From Roseiarcus sp963813195 (GTDB taxonomy: Bacteria > Pseudomonadota > Alphaproteobacteria > Rhizobiales > Beijerinckiaceae), in contig CAWEYC010000012.1 of assembly GCA_963813195.1 (NCBI GenBank), forward strand, positions 496,001-560,000: a stretch of 64,000 nt of DNA. Direction: 5' to 3'. Position 1 is the first letter of the stretch. Each line of letters starts with the position of its first letter. The position numbers and the translations under genes are program-made. This document shows positions 44,734 through 53,551 of the stretch, in pieces. The notes under the pieces were generated by a model. It was not told the origin of the DNA. It saw only the letters and a program-made list of their open reading frames with translations, and made no database searches.

Positions 44734-45930
44734 ATGAAGATCGTTGCGATTGAGACTTTGTACGCCCGCGAGTTCGAAAACGTCCTTTGGGCGCGCGTCC
44801 ACACCGATGCGGGCGTCATCGGTCTTGGTGAAACATTCTATGGCGCCGGCGCCGTCGCCGCACACATCCACGACACCTTGGCGGCGCGGCTGTTGGGCCG
44901 CGATCCGCTGCGCATCGAGGCGATCCACAAGGAACTCGTCAATTTGCCGATGGCGCAGTCGAGCACCGGCGCCGAATATCGGGCCGCGTCCGCCATCGAC
45001 ATCGCGCTCTGGGATCTCTGGGGGAAGGCGACGAACCAGCCGGTGCATCAATTGCTCGGCGGGCTCTGCCGCGACAAGCTGCGCATCTACAACACTTGCG
45101 CCGGCTACCAATATGTTCGCAATCGCGACATTCGTCCCGTCAACACGTGGAACATCAGCGCCGACGGTCCCTATGAGGACTTGAACGCCTTCACCACGGA
45201 CGCGGGCGCGTTGGCGGAAAACCTGCTGGAAAGCGGGATCAACGGGATGAAGATTTGGCCCTTCGATCCCGCCGCGATGGAATCGGGCGGCATCGACATT
45301 TCCACCGAACAACTCAAGGCGGCGTTGCGTCCGTTCGAGCTTATCCGCAAGCGCGTCGGCGACCGCATGGATATCATGGTGGAGTTTCACTCGCTGTGGA
45401 ACCTGACGACCGCCAAACGCCTGGCAAAGGCATTGGAGCCATTCGATCCGACCTGGTACGAGGATCCGATCCGGATGAATTCAAGCCAGGCGCTGGCCGA
45501 ATACGCCCGCTCGACCCACGTGCCCGTCTGCGCCAGCGAGACGCTCGGTTCGCGCTGGCCCTACAAGGAGATGCTGGACCAAGACGCCATCGGCGTCGTG
45601 ATGGTGGATTTGTGCTGGACGGGCGGCCTGACCGAGGGGCGCAAGATCGCCTCGCTCGCCGAGACCTACCATAAGCCGTTCGCGCCGCACGACTGCGTCG
45701 GCCCGGTCGCTTTCGCCGCCGCGGTCCACATGTCGTTCAGCCAGCCAAACACGCTGATCCAGGAATTGGTTCGCGCCTTCTACACCGGCTGGTACAAAGA
45801 ACTGGTCACCGAGGTCCCGACCATTCGCGACGGCTTCGTCTTTCCAATGGAGGGGCCGGGGCTGGGCACGGATCTCAGGCCGGCGGTGTTCGAGCGATCC
45901 GACCTCATCGTCCGTAGGAGCCAAGCATGA
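44734..45930 (+). CDS. Enolase-superfamily sugar-acid dehydratase
   Basis: A 398-residue enzyme of the mandelate racemase/muconate lactonizing group. It has the N-terminal capping domain followed by a barrel with GMKIWPFDP, VEFHSLW, WYEDPIRM, CASETLGSRW and a late catalytic His in FAPHDCVGPV. This layout matches acid-sugar dehydratases of the galactonate/gluconate type, which remove water to give a 2-keto-3-deoxy acid. Given the idnO- and idnD-like genes after it, D-gluconate or a related hexonate is the best guess. ATG 44734 has GAGG 7 bp upstream. The stop overlaps the next gene. Confidence 0.8.
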   Translation: MKIVAIETLYAREFENVLWARVHTDAGVIGLGETFYGAGAVAAHIHDTLAARLLGRDPLRIEAIHKELVNLPMAQSSTGAEYRAASAIDIALWDLWGKATNQPVHQLLGGLCRDKLRIYNTCAGYQYVRNRDIRPVNTWNISADGPYEDLNAFTTDAGALAENLLESGINGMKIWPFDPAAMESGGIDISTEQLKAALRPFELIRKRVGDRMDIMVEFHSLWNLTTAKRLAKALEPFDPTWYEDPIRMNSSQALAEYARSTHVPVCASETLGSRWPYKEMLDQDAIGVVMVDLCWTGGLTEGRKIASLAETYHKPFAPHDCVGPVAFAAAVHMSFSQPNTLIQELVRAFYTGWYKELVTEVPTIRDGFVFPMEGPGLGTDLRPAVFERSDLIVRRSQA

Positions 45931-46700
45931 ACGCGCCGAAACTCTTCGACCTCACCGGCAAAACGGCGCTGATAACCGGATCCTCCGGCGGCCTCGGCCT
46001 CGCCATTGCGCGCGGCCTCGCCGAGGCCGGAGCGGCGATCGTCCTCAACGGGCGGAACGAAGCGAAGCTCGAGGCCGCCGCCAAGCCCATTGCGGCGGCG
46101 GGGCATCGAATTTGGACCAGGGCCTTCGACGTCGCCGAGGATGCGGCGGTGCAGGCAGCGTTCGAGGGGTTCGACGCCGAGGGCGTCGCGATCGACATTC
46201 TCTTCAACAACGCCGGCATTCAACTGCGCAAGCCGATGGTCGATCTGACGACCGAGGAGTGGCGCGGCGTGCTGGACACCAATCTCACCAGCGCCTTTCA
46301 AGTCGGTCGCGAGGCGGCGCGACGGATGATCGCGCGGGGGCGCGGCGGCAAGATCGTCAACATCGCCTCCCTGGCGAGCGAGGCGGCGCGCGCGACCATC
46401 GCGCCGTACACGGCCGCCAAGGGCGGCCTCAAGATGCTCACGCGTTCGATGGCGGCGGAATGGGCGAGCCACGATATTCAGGCCAACGCGATCGGGCCGG
46501 GCTACATCGTAACGGAGATGAACAAGGCCCTCATCGAAGACCCCAAATTCGACGCTTGGGTGCGCGGCAGGACGCCGTCCCGACGATGGGGATTGCCCGA
46601 CGACCTCATAGGCGCCGCGGTGTTCCTGGCGTCTCCGGCTTCGGCCTACGTGAACGGGCAGATGATCTATGTCGACGGCGGCATGCTGGCCGTGCTGTGA
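45927..46700 (+). CDS. Gluconate 5-dehydrogenase-like SDR (IdnO type)
   Basis: NAD(P)-dependent short-chain dehydrogenase, 257 residues. The cofactor motif is TGSSGGLG, with NNAG, catalytic Ser in NIASLASEAAR, YTAAKGG, and VDGGML at the end. LFDLTGKTALITGSSGGLGLA and the RTPSRRWGLPDDL region are typical of IdnO/5-keto-D-gluconate reductases, which interconvert 5-ketogluconate and gluconate. The ATG overlaps the dehydratase stop. Substrate inferred from family and neighbours. Confidence 0.82.
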   Translation: MNAPKLFDLTGKTALITGSSGGLGLAIARGLAEAGAAIVLNGRNEAKLEAAAKPIAAAGHRIWTRAFDVAEDAAVQAAFEGFDAEGVAIDILFNNAGIQLRKPMVDLTTEEWRGVLDTNLTSAFQVGREAARRMIARGRGGKIVNIASLASEAARATIAPYTAAKGGLKMLTRSMAAEWASHDIQANAIGPGYIVTEMNKALIEDPKFDAWVRGRTPSRRWGLPDDLIGAAVFLASPASAYVNGQMIYVDGGMLAVL

Positions 46701-46743
46701 CGCGCGGACCCGTGAACCTTTGAAAGGCGTTCGGGAGGAAATC

Positions 46744-47778
46744 ATGCGCGGCGTCGTGATCCACGCCCCAAAGGATCTTCGCATCGAGGAGGCGCCGGAC
46801 CAAATCCTCGGCCCTAACGATGTTCGCGTGCGAATCCAGACGGGCGGCATCTGCGGCTCGGACCTGCACTATTTCAATCATGGCGGAACGGGGTTCATAA
46901 AGATCCGCGAGCCGATGGTCCTCGGCCATGAAGTCGCGGGAACGATCGCCGAAATCGGCGACGCGGTGACGGCCGTTGCGGTCGGCGACCGTGTCGCGGT
47001 CAACCCGAGCCGGCATTGCGGGGAGTGCCGGTATTGCGAAGAGGGGCTGCACAACCATTGCCTCGACATGCGCTTCCTCGGCAGCGCGATGCGCTTCCCC
47101 CATGTGCAAGGGGGCTTTCGAGAGGAATTGGTCGTCGACGAGTCCCAGGCGATTCCGGTGGCCGCGAATGTCTCTCTGGCGGAAGCGGCGATGGCGGAGC
47201 CGCTGGCGGTCGCCCTTCACGCAATCAACCGGGCGGGACCTCTGGTCGGCCGCCGCGTTCTCGTGACGGGTTGCGGCCCGATCGGGACCCTGGCGATCAT
47301 CGCCGCCAGACACGCCGGCGCGAGCGAAATCGTCGCGACCGACGTTCAAGCCTTCGCTCTCGATTTGGCGCGAAGAGCCGGCGCCGACACGACCGTCAAT
47401 GTGGCGGAGAACCCCGCAGGGCTCACCGAGCAGGTCAAGCGATCGGGGCCAATCGACGTGCACTTCGAAGCTTCGGGCGCCGCAAACGCCCTGCGAAGCG
47501 CGCCCGATCACTTGCGGCCGCGCGGCGTGCTTGTCCAAATCGGTCTTGGCGGGGATATCCCGCTGCCGGTGAACATGATTGTGACGCGGGAACTGGACAT
47601 CCGCGGAACATTCCGCTTCGATACGGAATTCGGGTTGGCCGTCGATTTGATGAATCGCGGCTGGGTCGACGTCAAGCCGCTCCTGACGGCGACAATCCCC
47701 TTCGCGAGCGCGCGGGAGGCCTTCGAACTCGCTGGTGATCGTTCCCAGGCCGCGAAAGTGCAACTCGATTTCACCTGA
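46744..47778 (+). CDS. L-idonate 5-dehydrogenase-like zinc alcohol dehydrogenase (IdnD type)
   Basis: MDR-family zinc enzyme of 344 residues. Catalytic-zinc ligands are in GGICGSDLHYF and GHEVAG, and the structural-zinc cysteines in CGECRYCEEGLHNHC. The cofactor motif is GCGPIGTLAI. The SDLHYFNHGGTGFIKIREP segment is typical of L-idonate 5-dehydrogenases (idonate to 5-ketogluconate). A GGGAGGAAA site precedes ATG 46744. With the two genes before it, this gives idonate, then 5-ketogluconate, then gluconate, then the 2-keto-3-deoxy acid. Confidence 0.82.
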   Translation: MRGVVIHAPKDLRIEEAPDQILGPNDVRVRIQTGGICGSDLHYFNHGGTGFIKIREPMVLGHEVAGTIAEIGDAVTAVAVGDRVAVNPSRHCGECRYCEEGLHNHCLDMRFLGSAMRFPHVQGGFREELVVDESQAIPVAANVSLAEAAMAEPLAVALHAINRAGPLVGRRVLVTGCGPIGTLAIIAARHAGASEIVATDVQAFALDLARRAGADTTVNVAENPAGLTEQVKRSGPIDVHFEASGAANALRSAPDHLRPRGVLVQIGLGGDIPLPVNMIVTRELDIRGTFRFDTEFGLAVDLMNRGWVDVKPLLTATIPFASAREAFELAGDRSQAAKVQLDFT

Positions 47779-47819
47779 AAATTAGCATCGGCAATTGCGT
47801 GAAGTCGCGTGATGACAAA

Positions 47820-47844
47820 AGCGAGAGGTCCCGAATCTCTCGCT
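47820..47844. other. Hairpin between the idnD-like gene and the MFS gene
   Basis: A perfect 8-bp stem, AGCGAGAG (47820-47827) with CTCTCGCT (47837-47844), has a 9-nt loop. On the + strand only TT follows. On the - strand the stem is followed by TTTTG. It may attenuate read-through from idnD to the transporter gene, but it is not a convincing rightward terminator. Confidence 0.4.
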
Positions 47845-47901
47845 TAGGAATCACGACCGGGCGCGAAGCCCAAAATAAAAATATGAACGGAGGAAGCAAA
47901 C

Positions 47902-49263
47902 GTGACGATCGCTCTATCGAATCAAGCAGCCATGGACGGCGCCGTCCGACATCTCGTCAGTAAATACAATCCCAGCGGCAACCGCGTCGGCTGGCTCATG
48001 ATGTCGTCCATATTGGTGGAGGCTTGGGATCTCTATTCGATCGCGTTCGTTCTCGTTTTTATTCGCGAGCAATATCATCCGAGCCCATTGCTGCTCGGCT
48101 TGGCGGCGGCCGGGACGCAAGGGGGAGCGGTGGTCGGGGCGCTGCTCGGCGGCTGGCTCTCCGACAAGATCGGGCGACGGGTGATGTTCCTGTCGACGAT
48201 GATCATGTTCATCGTCCTCGCCCTCATGCAGGCCTTCGTGACGAGCGTCGTGTGGCTGGTCGTGGTCCGGTTCCTTCTCGGCGTGCCCCTGGGGAGCGAC
48301 ATCTCCAACGGCTACACCTACATCATGGAGTCGATGGCGAAGGGCAAGCGCGAGGTGATGGGCAATCGATGGCAGTTCATGTTCGCCGTGGGCGAAGTGT
48401 TGACTTTGGCCGTCATTGCGGTGTTCCTCATCGCCGACCTGCCGCATCCCGTGATCTGGCGCGTGACGTTGGGCCTCGGCGCGCTTCCCGCCTTCATCAT
48501 CCTGGTGTTGCGTCACGACTTGCCGGAAACCGCCGTCTGGCTGATCCGCCAAGGACGGTTTCATGAGGCCAAGCAGGTCTCGACGCGAATGTTCGGCGAC
48601 AAGTTGGATATGCTGCCCGATACCGACATCGTCGTGCCGAGAGCCCGGCCGTCCGCGTTCCTCGCCGACATCAGCAAGGATCCCATCCGCTGGCGGGCCA
48701 CCATCTACGGCTGGATCGCCTGCTTCGCGCAGGGCAGCGAATTCTCCACGTTCGCCTTTTATCTGCCCGTGCTGTTCGTGATGGTGGGCGTCTCCTCGAT
48801 ATTGGGCGTCAACCTCGTGACGATGGCGCTCTACGTCATCGCGGCGATATCGGGTTGGGTCGGACCTTTGCTCACGCCGAAAATCGGCCAGCGCGGCATC
48901 GGCATCGCCGGTTTCGCCATCGTTCTGGTCTCCCTCCTGGTCGCCGCCGCCGCGCTTTATACGGGCAACATCAAGGTCCTGCCGTTCGCCGCCGCGGCGA
49001 TGCTGTGGGGGCATTATTGGGACGCGTCGAATTGCATGACGATCCCGACCCTAGTCGCCAAGCCCGAATATCGCGGCACGGCGAGCGGCTTCTCCTACGT
49101 GTTCGTCAAGCTGCCGTCCTTTCTCGCGATCTTCCTGTTCCCGTCGCTGTTCGCCGCCGTCGGGCAGGCGACCGCCACGCTGCTCGTCGCCATCTTCCCG
49201 CTGATCGGGTTGTTGGCCGCGATCTTCATCTTGCCGGAGGTGTACGGATTCGAGCACGACTAG
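47902..49263 (+). CDS. MFS transporter
   Basis: Inner-membrane major-facilitator protein, 453 residues with 12 predicted helices. Motif A is GGWLSDKIGRRVMF between TM2 and TM3, and an acidic YTYIMESMAKGKREVMGNRW loop follows TM4. The family looks like the sugar/organic-acid proton symporters. GTG 47902 has GGAGGA 7 bp upstream. Set 123 bp after the idn-like genes, it is a fair candidate for hexonate uptake. Its 3' end overlaps the convergent regulator by 4 bp, so it could instead belong to neither cluster. Confidence 0.82.
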   Translation: MTIALSNQAAMDGAVRHLVSKYNPSGNRVGWLMMSSILVEAWDLYSIAFVLVFIREQYHPSPLLLGLAAAGTQGGAVVGALLGGWLSDKIGRRVMFLSTMIMFIVLALMQAFVTSVVWLVVVRFLLGVPLGSDISNGYTYIMESMAKGKREVMGNRWQFMFAVGEVLTLAVIAVFLIADLPHPVIWRVTLGLGALPAFIILVLRHDLPETAVWLIRQGRFHEAKQVSTRMFGDKLDMLPDTDIVVPRARPSAFLADISKDPIRWRATIYGWIACFAQGSEFSTFAFYLPVLFVMVGVSSILGVNLVTMALYVIAAISGWVGPLLTPKIGQRGIGIAGFAIVLVSLLVAAAALYTGNIKVLPFAAAAMLWGHYWDASNCMTIPTLVAKPEYRGTASGFSYVFVKLPSFLAIFLFPSLFAAVGQATATLLVAIFPLIGLLAAIFILPEVYGFEHD

Positions 49264-50975
49264 AACGTCCCGCCGCGCGACGGGGCGCCGGCCGCCGCTC
49301 GCAATATTCCCTCGATCGCAGCTTGCGCGTCGCGCAAGCCGTTCGGCGCGGTCTTCTCGCCCCTTAAGGCGGCGTGGATTTCCTCGCCGAGCACCGCCTC
49401 GATTCGCGTGTACTGAGGCAGCGGGGCGCGCTGCCAGGTCTGTAGCAAATCGCGTCGGGCGAATTCATTGACCGCGTGCACGATCGGCGATCCCGCGACC
49501 ATTTCGGGATCGGCGCTCATGCTGAAACGCGGCAGCACCGGGAAGCCGGTCTTGATGTGCGTCTGGATCGCCTCGCGCGAAGTCATCCAGCGGATCGCCT
49601 CGAACGCAGCCTCTACGCGCGCTTCCGGCAGATTGGCGGGCACGGCGAGCACAAAGCCGCCGAGTGGCGAGACGTTGCTGCCCTTCGGCCCGGCAGGTTC
49701 CGGGAGATAGCGCACCCGCCGCTTGACGCGCGAGCGTACGTCGTATTCGAAGCGCACCGCCCGCATCGACCAGCAATACGCCATCGCAGCCTTGCCGTTC
49801 ATGAAGATGTCGAGCGAACCATTCCAGTCGAGATCCAGGGCGCCCGGCGGCGAGATCGCGAGCAGCTCCCGCATATAGTCGAGGGCTTGTCGCCCCGCTT
49901 CGCTGTCGATGCCGACGGCGATTTCGCGCGGGTCGATGTCGCCGAGCGACCAATCGGAGCGGCCGCGCGGCAAATGGAGCACTGCGCCGCCGCAGCAGGC
50001 GAGTTGGAAGGCGAACGTCGAAGCCAACGCCATGCCGCGCTGCGCGGTCCACGTTATGCCGAATCGGCCCTGCCGCGGCGCGTGCAGCGCGCGTCCGACA
50101 TGCAGAACGTCGGCGAATGTCCTAGGATTTGCAAGACCCGCTTCATCGATCAGGTCGCCGCGCACGGCGAGCAATTCGACCGAGGTGAAGGCCGGCACCG
50201 CCTCCTGCCGGCCCTTCCAGCGCCCAGTCGCCCAAACCCGGGGATCGAAGTCGAGACTGTCGATGCCGCTGGAGTAGAGGAAAGATTCCGCTCGGCGGAT
50301 GCGCCCCGCTTCGACGAACTCCCCGAGCCAGGGAACGTTCAGCACGATCACGTCGTAGTCCGAGACCGGCTGGGCTGCGTTCTCGCTGGCGCGGCGATAG
50401 AGGTCAGGCAGCGGGCGCAGGTCGAAATCGCGCCGCGACCCGCGATTGGCGCGAAAATCGGCCCAGAGGTTCTGCAGCGACGCAAAGTAATTGTCGGCGT
50501 GGAGCAGGAAGCGCAGGCGACCGCCTTCGGGACGCCGCCGCGAAACGCCCTGCGGCGGCGCAAGTTGCGACTCCAGTCGGGAACCGCCGAAATAGAAGTC
50601 ATCCGCTTCTTCCTCGGTCGGGCGCACGCCCATGACCTGGGCCAAGAGGGACTTGATGTGCTGTGCGTACGAAGTGAAGGCCTCGAACGTCGTCGCGCTG
50701 GGATGAAGGCTGAAGCTCTTCGGCCCCCGTGGTCGTTTGGCGATCTGACCGTCGGCGATCATTGACTTGATGCGCCGCAGCGCCGTCGCATAGGGCACGT
50801 TGGCCACCGCGGCGAGCGCCGAAATGGTCACGAGATCGCCTCGCAAATGGTTTTTGACGAGATGCGCGAGGATGTTCCAGACCGGATCTTCCTCGGCCAT
50901 CGGGAACAGCGCGCGATAGGGGCCGCGGGTGCGCTCCAGATATTCGATGACCCGCAGGAGTTCGAGGTCGTTCAT
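49260..50975 (-). CDS. Winged-helix regulator fused to a solute-binding-protein domain
   Basis: A 571-residue protein with two parts. Residues about 25-95 form a winged-helix/MarR-like DNA-binding domain (LVTISALAAVANVPYATALRR, then IKSMIADGQIAKRPRGPKSF). From about 150 to 560 it is a family-1 extracellular solute-binding protein (type II PBP) fold, with GRLRFLLHADNYFASLQNLW, MNGKAAMAYCWSMRAV and PLGGFVLAVPANLPEA. There is no signal peptide and no membrane helix, so the binding domain must work in the cytoplasm as a ligand sensor. It is transcribed divergently from the hydroxyquinol cluster, with dyads in the gap, and is very likely its regulator. Annotation as a plain ABC binding protein would be wrong. 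Confidence 0.82.
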   Translation of the reverse strand: MNDLELLRVIEYLERTRGPYRALFPMAEEDPVWNILAHLVKNHLRGDLVTISALAAVANVPYATALRRIKSMIADGQIAKRPRGPKSFSLHPSATTFEAFTSYAQHIKSLLAQVMGVRPTEEEADDFYFGGSRLESQLAPPQGVSRRRPEGGRLRFLLHADNYFASLQNLWADFRANRGSRRDFDLRPLPDLYRRASENAAQPVSDYDVIVLNVPWLGEFVEAGRIRRAESFLYSSGIDSLDFDPRVWATGRWKGRQEAVPAFTSVELLAVRGDLIDEAGLANPRTFADVLHVGRALHAPRQGRFGITWTAQRGMALASTFAFQLACCGGAVLHLPRGRSDWSLGDIDPREIAVGIDSEAGRQALDYMRELLAISPPGALDLDWNGSLDIFMNGKAAMAYCWSMRAVRFEYDVRSRVKRRVRYLPEPAGPKGSNVSPLGGFVLAVPANLPEARVEAAFEAIRWMTSREAIQTHIKTGFPVLPRFSMSADPEMVAGSPIVHAVNEFARRDLLQTWQRAPLPQYTRIEAVLGEEIHAALRGEKTAPNGLRDAQAAIEGILRAAAGAPSRGGTF

Positions 50976-51009
50976 GCGTGCAATATATCCAAAATGAACA
51001 TTTGCACGC
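50976..51009. promoter_or_regulatory. Inverted repeat GCGTGCAA-N18-TTGCACGC at the regulator start
   Basis: Perfect 8-bp arms at 50976-50983 and 51002-51009 touch the regulator's start codon (ATG at 50973-50975 on the - strand). The spacer is AT-rich (TATATCC, AAAATGAACAT) and could include a -10 region. The centre-to-centre distance of about 26 bp (2.5 turns) would suit two half-sites bound by a dimer or tetramer. A likely operator for the HTH-SBP protein; binding is inferred. Confidence 0.45.
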
Positions 51010-51036
51010 TAGACCCGTCGTCTCGTCGGGCCTAGC

Positions 51037-51052
51037 CTTCCCCCTGGGGAAG
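51037..51052. promoter_or_regulatory. CTTCCCC-CT-GGGGAAG palindrome before maleylacetate reductase
   Basis: A perfect 7-bp inverted repeat with a 2-bp centre, 55 bp upstream of the ATG at 51108 in the divergent promoter region. The centre is too tight for a stable RNA hairpin, so a protein-binding site is more plausible. It is distinct in sequence from the dyad at 50976-51009, so a second regulator may act here. Confidence 0.35.
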
Positions 51053-51107
51053 ACGAACGCTTCCGTCTCCGACGGTCGGGAGCGCAGGAAGGAAACGGCA
51101 TTTCCTC

Positions 51108-52172
51108 ATGCAAGATCGTTTCGTCTACACCGCGCATCCCGCGCGGGTCGTGTTCGGCGCCGGTACGCTCGCCGTTCTGCCTGATGAGGTCGCGGCGCTC
51201 GGCTGCCGCAGAGCGCTCGTGCTGGCCACCCCGCAGCAGGAGGCGACCGGCGCGGAAATCGTCGCTCGCCTCGGCCCGCTCGCCGCGGGTCTGTTTTCCG
51301 GCGCGGCGATGCATACGCCGGTCACTGTCACCGAGCGGGCTCTCGAGGCGCTGCGGGGGGCGAACGCGGATTGCACGGTGGCGATCGGCGGCGGCTCGAC
51401 GACGGGGCTCGGCAAGGCGATCGCGCTGCGCACCGATCTGCCGCAGATCGTCATCCCGACCACCTACGCCGGCTCGGAGATGACGCCGATCCTCGGGGAG
51501 ACGGCCGAGGGACGCAAAACCACGCAACGCAGCGCGCGCGTCCTTCCGGAGACGGTGATCTACGACGTCGATCTGACGCTCGGCCTGCCGACCCTCATCT
51601 CCGTCACCTCTGGCATCAATGCGATCGCACATGCCGCCGAGGCGCTCTACGCGCGGGATCGCAACCCGATCACTTCGCTGATCGCCGAAGAGGGAGTGCG
51701 CGCGCTCGCGCGAGCCCTGCCGGTCATCGTCAAGACGCCGCGCGACCCCTCGGCGCGGCGGGATGCGCTCTATGGCGCATGGCTCTGCGGCGTCTGCCTC
51801 GGCGTCGCCGGCATGGCGCTGCATCACAAGCTTTGTCACGTGCTCGGCGGCGCTTTCGATTTGCCGCATGCGGAGACGCACACCGTCGTCCTGCCGCACG
51901 CGCTCGCCTATAACGCGCCGGCGGCTCCGGAAGCAGCGGCTAAAATCGCCGCCGCGATCGGCGCGGCCGACGCCGCTCAGGGACTATACGACATGATCGG
52001 CCAACTCGGCGGCCCGCTCGCGTTGCGCGATCTCGGCATGAAGGAAGAGGCGGTCGAGCGCGCCGTCGCGCTGGCGACCGAGTCTCCGTACTGGAATCCG
52101 CGGCCGGTCGAGCCCGAGCCGATCCGGGCACTGCTCGAGCGCGCCTATCGCGGCGCAAGGCCCGAGGCATGA
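51108..52172 (+). CDS. Maleylacetate reductase
   Basis: NAD(P)H-dependent reduction of maleylacetate to 3-oxoadipate, the last specific step of hydroxyquinol degradation. The 354-residue iron-ADH-fold protein starts FVYTAHPARVVFGAGTL and has IGGGSTTGLGKAIAL, PTTYAGSEMTPI, NAIAHAAEALYA and the His cluster GMALHHKLCHVLGGAFDLPH. All are characteristic of maleylacetate reductases. AGGAAGGAAA lies upstream. The stop overlaps the amidohydrolase start. First gene of the rightward cluster. Confidence 0.93.
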   Translation: MQDRFVYTAHPARVVFGAGTLAVLPDEVAALGCRRALVLATPQQEATGAEIVARLGPLAAGLFSGAAMHTPVTVTERALEALRGANADCTVAIGGGSTTGLGKAIALRTDLPQIVIPTTYAGSEMTPILGETAEGRKTTQRSARVLPETVIYDVDLTLGLPTLISVTSGINAIAHAAEALYARDRNPITSLIAEEGVRALARALPVIVKTPRDPSARRDALYGAWLCGVCLGVAGMALHHKLCHVLGGAFDLPHAETHTVVLPHALAYNAPAAPEAAAKIAAAIGAADAAQGLYDMIGQLGGPLALRDLGMKEEAVERAVALATESPYWNPRPVEPEPIRALLERAYRGARPEA

Positions 52173-53551
52173 TCGCAATGCGCCGTATTCTCCTGCGCGA
52201 CGCCTGCGTCGTCACCATGAACCCCGCGATCGGCGATCTGCCGCGCGGCGCCGTGCTGATCGAGGGCGAGCGCATCGCCGCCGTCGCGCCGGATATCGAG
52301 GCGGACGACGCCGAGACGATCGACGCGCGCGGCTTCATCGTGATTCCCGGTCTGATCAACGCGCACATGCACACGTGGCAGACGGCGCTGCGCGGCGCCG
52401 CGGCGAACTGGACGCTGCTCGAATATTTCCGCTGGGTGCATGCCGGCTTGGCGACGCAGTTCCGACCCGAGGATATTCATATCGCGACGCTGGTGGGGGC
52501 GCTGAACCAGATCAATTGCGGCGCGACGACCCTCGTCGACTGGTGTCACAACAATCCGACTCCAGCCCATACTGACGCGGCGGTGGCGGCTCTGGACGAA
52601 TCGGGAATTCGCGCGGCGTTCTTTCACGGCTCGCCGAAGCCCGATCCGCGTCCGGGCGAGCGCCATTTCTCTGAGATTCCGCATCCGCGACACGAGGTCG
52701 AGCGGCTGCTGGCCGGCCCCTTCGCCGGACGTAACGGCAAGATGAGCCTCGGCCTGGCGATCCTCGGCCCGCACTATTCCACGCTCGAGGTCGCGCTCCA
52801 CGATTTCCGCCTGGCCCGCGAGTTCGGCCTCGTCGCGTCGATGCATCAGGGCGGCGGCCCCGCCAAGACGCCGGAGGGCTGGGACGTCCTGGAGAAGGAG
52901 GGGCTTGTCGGCGACAACGTCAATGTCGTCCATGGCAACGATCTCTCCGAGGACCGGCTGCGGCGCTTCGTCGAGTTCGGCGTCAGCTTCGCTGTCACGG
53001 CCGAGAACGAGATGAGCCAGGGCCATGGCCATCCGATCGTCGGCCGCCTGCGCGACCTCGGCGCCGCGCCGGCGCTGGGCGTCGATCTCGAAAGCTCGCT
53101 CTCCGGCGACATGATGACCCAAAGCCGCATCGCGCTCGGCCACCAGCGGGCGCTCGACAACGCCGCCAGCCGCGCCCGCGACGGCAAGATCCCGGACACT
53201 TCGACGATCACGACGCGCGCCGCGCTCGGCTGGATCACGACAGAAGGCGCACGGATGCTGCGGATGCAGGATCGCATCGGCGCCCTCGCGCCGGGCATGC
53301 AGGCCGATCTCGTGATGCTGCGCGCCGACGATCTCAATCTCTGGCCGGTGCACGATCCCGTATCGACCGTCGTGATGCAGGCCGGGCTCGCCAATGTCGA
53401 CAGCGTGATGATCGCCGGCGATTGGCGCAAGCGGCACGGCAGGCTGCTGCGCGGCGATCTCGACCGGCTGCGCGACGAACTCGCCCGCTCGGGTCGGCGA
53501 ATTCTCGACGCGCTCGGCTGGCGCCCGCAAGGAAAGGAACATTCAGCGTGA
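52169..53551 (+). CDS. Amidohydrolase, chlorohydrolase/aminohydrolase (AtzA/TrzN/Ssn) type
   Basis: Mononuclear-metal TIM-barrel hydrolase of 460 residues. H66 and H68 are in PGLINAHMHTW. A His in SMHQGG and another in VHGNDLSE follow, and DLESSLSGDMM lies in the late Asp region. The family acts on amino- or halo-substituted rings and on cytosine or S-adenosylhomocysteine. In this cluster it may deaminate or hydrolyse an early intermediate, but the substrate is unknown. ATG 52169 overlaps the reductase stop; ATG 52178 is equally possible. The stop overlaps the next GTG. Confidence 0.8.
   Translation: MIAMRRILLRDACVVTMNPAIGDLPRGAVLIEGERIAAVAPDIEADDAETIDARGFIVIPGLINAHMHTWQTALRGAAANWTLLEYFRWVHAGLATQFRPEDIHIATLVGALNQINCGATTLVDWCHNNPTPAHTDAAVAALDESGIRAAFFHGSPKPDPRPGERHFSEIPHPRHEVERLLAGPFAGRNGKMSLGLAILGPHYSTLEVALHDFRLAREFGLVASMHQGGGPAKTPEGWDVLEKEGLVGDNVNVVHGNDLSEDRLRRFVEFGVSFAVTAENEMSQGHGHPIVGRLRDLGAAPALGVDLESSLSGDMMTQSRIALGHQRALDNAASRARDGKIPDTSTITTRAALGWITTEGARMLRMQDRIGALAPGMQADLVMLRADDLNLWPVHDPVSTVVMQAGLANVDSVMIAGDWRKRHGRLLRGDLDRLRDELARSGRRILDALGWRPQGKEHSA

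Noticed and set aside
47820..47844. Intrinsic terminator between the idnD-like gene and the MFS gene
   Set aside because: The stem is good but lacks a U-run in the direction of transcription, so it is listed only as a hairpin.
49260..50975. Ordinary periplasmic binding protein of an ABC sugar transporter
   Set aside because: There is no signal peptide, an N-terminal winged helix is present, no matching permease pair lies beside it, and the nearby importer already has its own binding protein at 60210-61172.
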